NCBI GenBank assembly: GCA_031973235.1
Contig: DALYDM010000018.1
Location: 1-12,579, forward strand
DNA from: JAGOQQ01 sp031973235
GTDB lineage: Bacteria; Patescibacteriota; Minisyncoccia; Phycocordibacterales; UBA9973
Length of the DNA: 12,579 bases
Direction of reading: 5' to 3'
In this document: piece by piece, positions 11,971 to 12,579 of the stretch
Layout of the letters: every line of letters starts with the position of its first letter
How positions within the stretch are numbered: position 1 is the first letter of the stretch
Program-made: the position numbers and the translations under genes
The notes under the pieces: model-generated
The model's database searches: none
Told to the model about the DNA's origin: nothing
The model's input: the letters and a program-made list of their open reading frames with translations, nothing else

Positions 11971-12030
11971 ATTAAAAAATCATTAAAATAAATCACCCAA
12001 TACGTGAGAATTGAGTGATTTATTTTAATG
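11971..12030. terminator. AT-rich 16-bp palindrome, terminator
   Basis: Bases 11981-11996 pair perfectly with 12015-12030. After one C-A mismatch, CAAT (11998-12001) pairs with ATTG (12010-12013), leaving an 8-nt loop. On minus the stem is followed at once by GATTTTTTAAT, a clear T-tract. On plus only the T-rich right arm serves. It can end the FtsB-like gene and any minus-strand transcript arriving from 12031 onward. Confidence 0.7.
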
Positions 12031-12036
12031 TGAATA

Positions 12037-12146
12037 AGGACTTTCTCCTTACAGGAGCGGTACAGGTTTCCCATTTTTGTTCGTGGGTTCACAAAAATAT
12101 GGGAGAACCTTTTCAAGTCCTCTCGCATAAGCCAAGCAGTTGGCTT
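12037..12146. ncRNA. candidate structured RNA next to tRNA-Leu, strand unresolved
   Basis: This non-coding stretch folds on paper into several helices. P1 is AGGACTT (12037-12043) with AAGTCCT (12115-12121). Inside it are a 5-bp hairpin (12045-12049 with 12053-12057) and a long hairpin of about 16 bp (12064-12080 with 12091-12110, including AGGTT/AACCT and TCCCAT/ATGGGA). Outside lies a 7-bp hairpin (12129-12135 with 12140-12146, loop GCAG). Each strand meets a terminator: plus at 12164-12190, minus at 12030-11971. No clear promoter is visible on either strand, and I do not recognise an SRP, 6S, RNase P, tmRNA or riboswitch core. It may be a real small RNA or the remains of an insertion. Confidence 0.35.
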
Positions 12147-12149
12147 GCT

Positions 12150-12203
12150 CCGAGCACAAATAGAAAAAAACCCGTGAACGGGTTTTTTTCTATTTGTGCT
12201 CGG
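12150..12203. terminator. 26-bp perfect hairpin: tRNA-Leu terminator reaching into the tRNA
   Basis: Bases 12150-12175 pair perfectly with 12178-12203, with only GA between (the closing pairs would open to form a loop). The core ACCCGT/ACGGGT has A7 and T7 on either side, so it terminates on both strands. The outer part copies the 3' end of the tRNA-Leu gene (12197-12203) in inverted orientation. Confidence 0.85.
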
Positions 12204-12278
12204 GAGAGGACTTGAACCTCCACGGATTACTCCACTTGTTCCTAAGACAAGCGCGGCTACCAATTACGCCACCCGAGC
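12197..12278 (-). tRNA. tRNA-Leu (anticodon UAG)
   Basis: An 82-nt class II tRNA. The acceptor stem GCTCGGG pairs with CCCGAGC, the discriminator is A (as needed for leucine) and CCA is not encoded. The anticodon stem CTTGT/ACAAG encloses loop CTTAGGA with anticodon TAG at 12244-12242. The long variable arm has a GGA/TCC stem and the T-loop is TTCAAGT. It is a substrate of the LeuRS encoded in this window and reads CUA and other CUN codons. It has its own promoter and terminator. Confidence 0.95.
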
Positions 12279-12288
12279 AAATTTTCTT

Positions 12289-12316
12289 AGAATACCTCTA
12301 ATAAAATATGAATCAA
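12289..12316 (-). promoter_or_regulatory. tRNA-Leu promoter
   Basis: On the minus strand: TTGATT (12316-12311), a 16-nt spacer and TATTCT (12294-12289). The -10 box ends 10 nt before the mature 5' end, so the primary transcript would carry only about 3-4 extra bases. Confidence 0.5.
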
Positions 12317-12339
12317 AAACAAGAAACAGTTCTTGTTTT
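12316..12339 (-). terminator. weak hairpin after tRNA-Lys
   Basis: TTCTTGTTTT (12330-12339) and AAAACAAGAA (12316-12325) form a perfect 10-bp stem with loop ACAG on plus. On minus the stem ends in TTTTTG. It starts about 9 nt after the tRNA-Lys 3' end. The GC content is low, so termination may be partial. Confidence 0.45.
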
Positions 12340-12347
12340 CTCTCATG

Positions 12348-12420
12348 TGCGCCCACTTGGATTCGAACCAAGGACCAATCGCTTAAGAGGCGAGTGCTCT
12401 ACCAGCTGAGCTATGGGCGC
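12348..12420 (-). tRNA. tRNA-Lys (anticodon CUU)
   Basis: A 73-nt class I tRNA. The acceptor stem GCGCCCA pairs with TGGGCGC, with discriminator A and no encoded CCA. The D-arm is GCTC...GAGC and the anticodon loop CCTCTTAA places CTT at 12387-12385. The T-arm is CTTGG-TTCGAAT-CCAAG. The first pair of the anticodon stem (27-43) is a C-T mismatch. It reads AAG codons. Confidence 0.94.
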
Positions 12421-12431
12421 ATGTACAAAAA

Positions 12432-12460
12432 AGAGTACCACAGATTATTATTTTTTTCAA
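12432..12460 (-). promoter_or_regulatory. tRNA-Lys promoter
   Basis: On the minus strand: TTGAAA (12460-12455), a 17-nt spacer and TACTCT (12437-12432), preceded by TGG, an extended -10. The -10 box ends 11 nt before the mature 5' end. Confidence 0.6.
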
Positions 12461-12481
12461 ACCACGTTTTAGACCAAACGC

Positions 12482-12510
12482 TTTCAATTTTCCTTATTTT
12501 TAGGTATATT
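12482..12510 (+). promoter_or_regulatory. tRNA-Cys promoter
   Basis: TTTCAA (12482-12487), a 17-nt spacer and TATATT (12505-12510). The start point near 12517 is about 3 nt before the mature 5' end of tRNA-Cys. The -35 match is poor. Confidence 0.4.
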
Positions 12511-12519
12511 TTAATAACT

Positions 12520-12579
12520 GGTCTAGTCGCCAAGTGGTAAGGCAAGAGTCTGCAAAACTCTTATACGGCGGTTCGATTC
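12520..12579 (+). tRNA. tRNA-Cys (anticodon GCA), cut by the window end
   Basis: The first 60 nt of a class I tRNA: acceptor 5' strand GGTCTAG, D-arm GCC...GGC, anticodon stem AGAGT/ACTCT around CTGCAAA with anticodon GCA at 12552-12554, and the T-loop TTCGATTC at the edge. The 3' acceptor strand lies outside the window. Confidence 0.92.

Noticed and set aside
12031..12150. SRP RNA, 6S RNA, RNase P RNA or tmRNA
   Set aside because: The SRP GGAAG/AGCAG apical core, RNase P conserved blocks, a tmRNA tag frame and a 6S-like bubble were looked for by eye on both strands and not found.
11928..12263. Minus-strand frame of 111 codons over the FtsB-like gene end and tRNA-Leu
   Set aside because: It runs through tRNA-Leu, two terminators and the structured region and has no promoter; similarity to the plus-strand frame comes from the palindrome.
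12196..12540. Plus-strand frame of 114 codons across the tRNA region
   Set aside because: It reads antisense through tRNA-Leu and tRNA-Lys and produces the usual tRNA-shadow peptide; no promoter or start context supports it.

Overview
The window looks like a stretch of chromosome from a Candidate Phyla Radiation (Patescibacteria) bacterium, most likely the Parcubacteria/Paceibacteria branch. This is an inference from gene content and style. Ordinary housekeeping genes (ychF, leuS, murJ, lepA, an FtsB/DivIC-like divisome protein, tRNAs) alternate with small orphan or lineage-type proteins: a Cys-rich mini-protein, a DUF1003-like protein with a long heptad coiled coil, a DUF5671-like membrane protein and a 34-residue one-TM protein. 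The DNA is AT-rich, Shine-Dalgarno motifs are essentially absent, and most genes have their own promoter and terminator. The standard code fits, because all long genes read through without in-frame TGA. All 13 recognisable stops are TAA or TAG.

Layout. 1-1230: possible edge of a minus-strand gene, a 10-Cys small protein (+), a secreted hypothetical protein (-) and a small helical protein (+). 1233-2811: ychF, then an AT-rich orphan gene with an R-x4-H motif. 2832-4497: divergent pair of a DUF1003-like coiled-coil membrane protein (-) and a five-TM protein with a pilin-like C-terminal domain (+). 4573-8986: leuS and murJ. 8987-9480: an orphan gene (-) framed by inverted clusters of an ACGCGGA heptamer with about 11-bp spacing. 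9523-11343: lepA, converging on a 34-aa one-TM gene. 11586-11969: FtsB/DivIC-like protein. 12031-12579: a possible structured RNA, then tRNA-Leu(UAG) and tRNA-Lys(CUU) on minus and a truncated tRNA-Cys(GCA) on plus.

Two architectural themes stand out. First, several genes have a -10 box ending about 7-8 nt before the ATG, which predicts leaderless mRNAs (146, 952, 1233, 7295, 9523, 11586). Second, gene ends carry long, often perfect palindromes that act as one-way or shared terminators. Some overlap stop codons, a promoter -35 box or the 3' end of a tRNA gene.

Functionally the set covers translation (LeuRS, tRNA-Leu, tRNA-Lys, tRNA-Cys, LepA, YchF) and envelope or division (MurJ, FtsB-like), with membrane proteins of unknown role between them. 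No CRISPR array, transposase or integrase gene was seen. The least explained pieces are the heptamer clusters, the tRNA-Leu mirror copy with its adjacent structured element, and the nested repeat in the coiled-coil gene.
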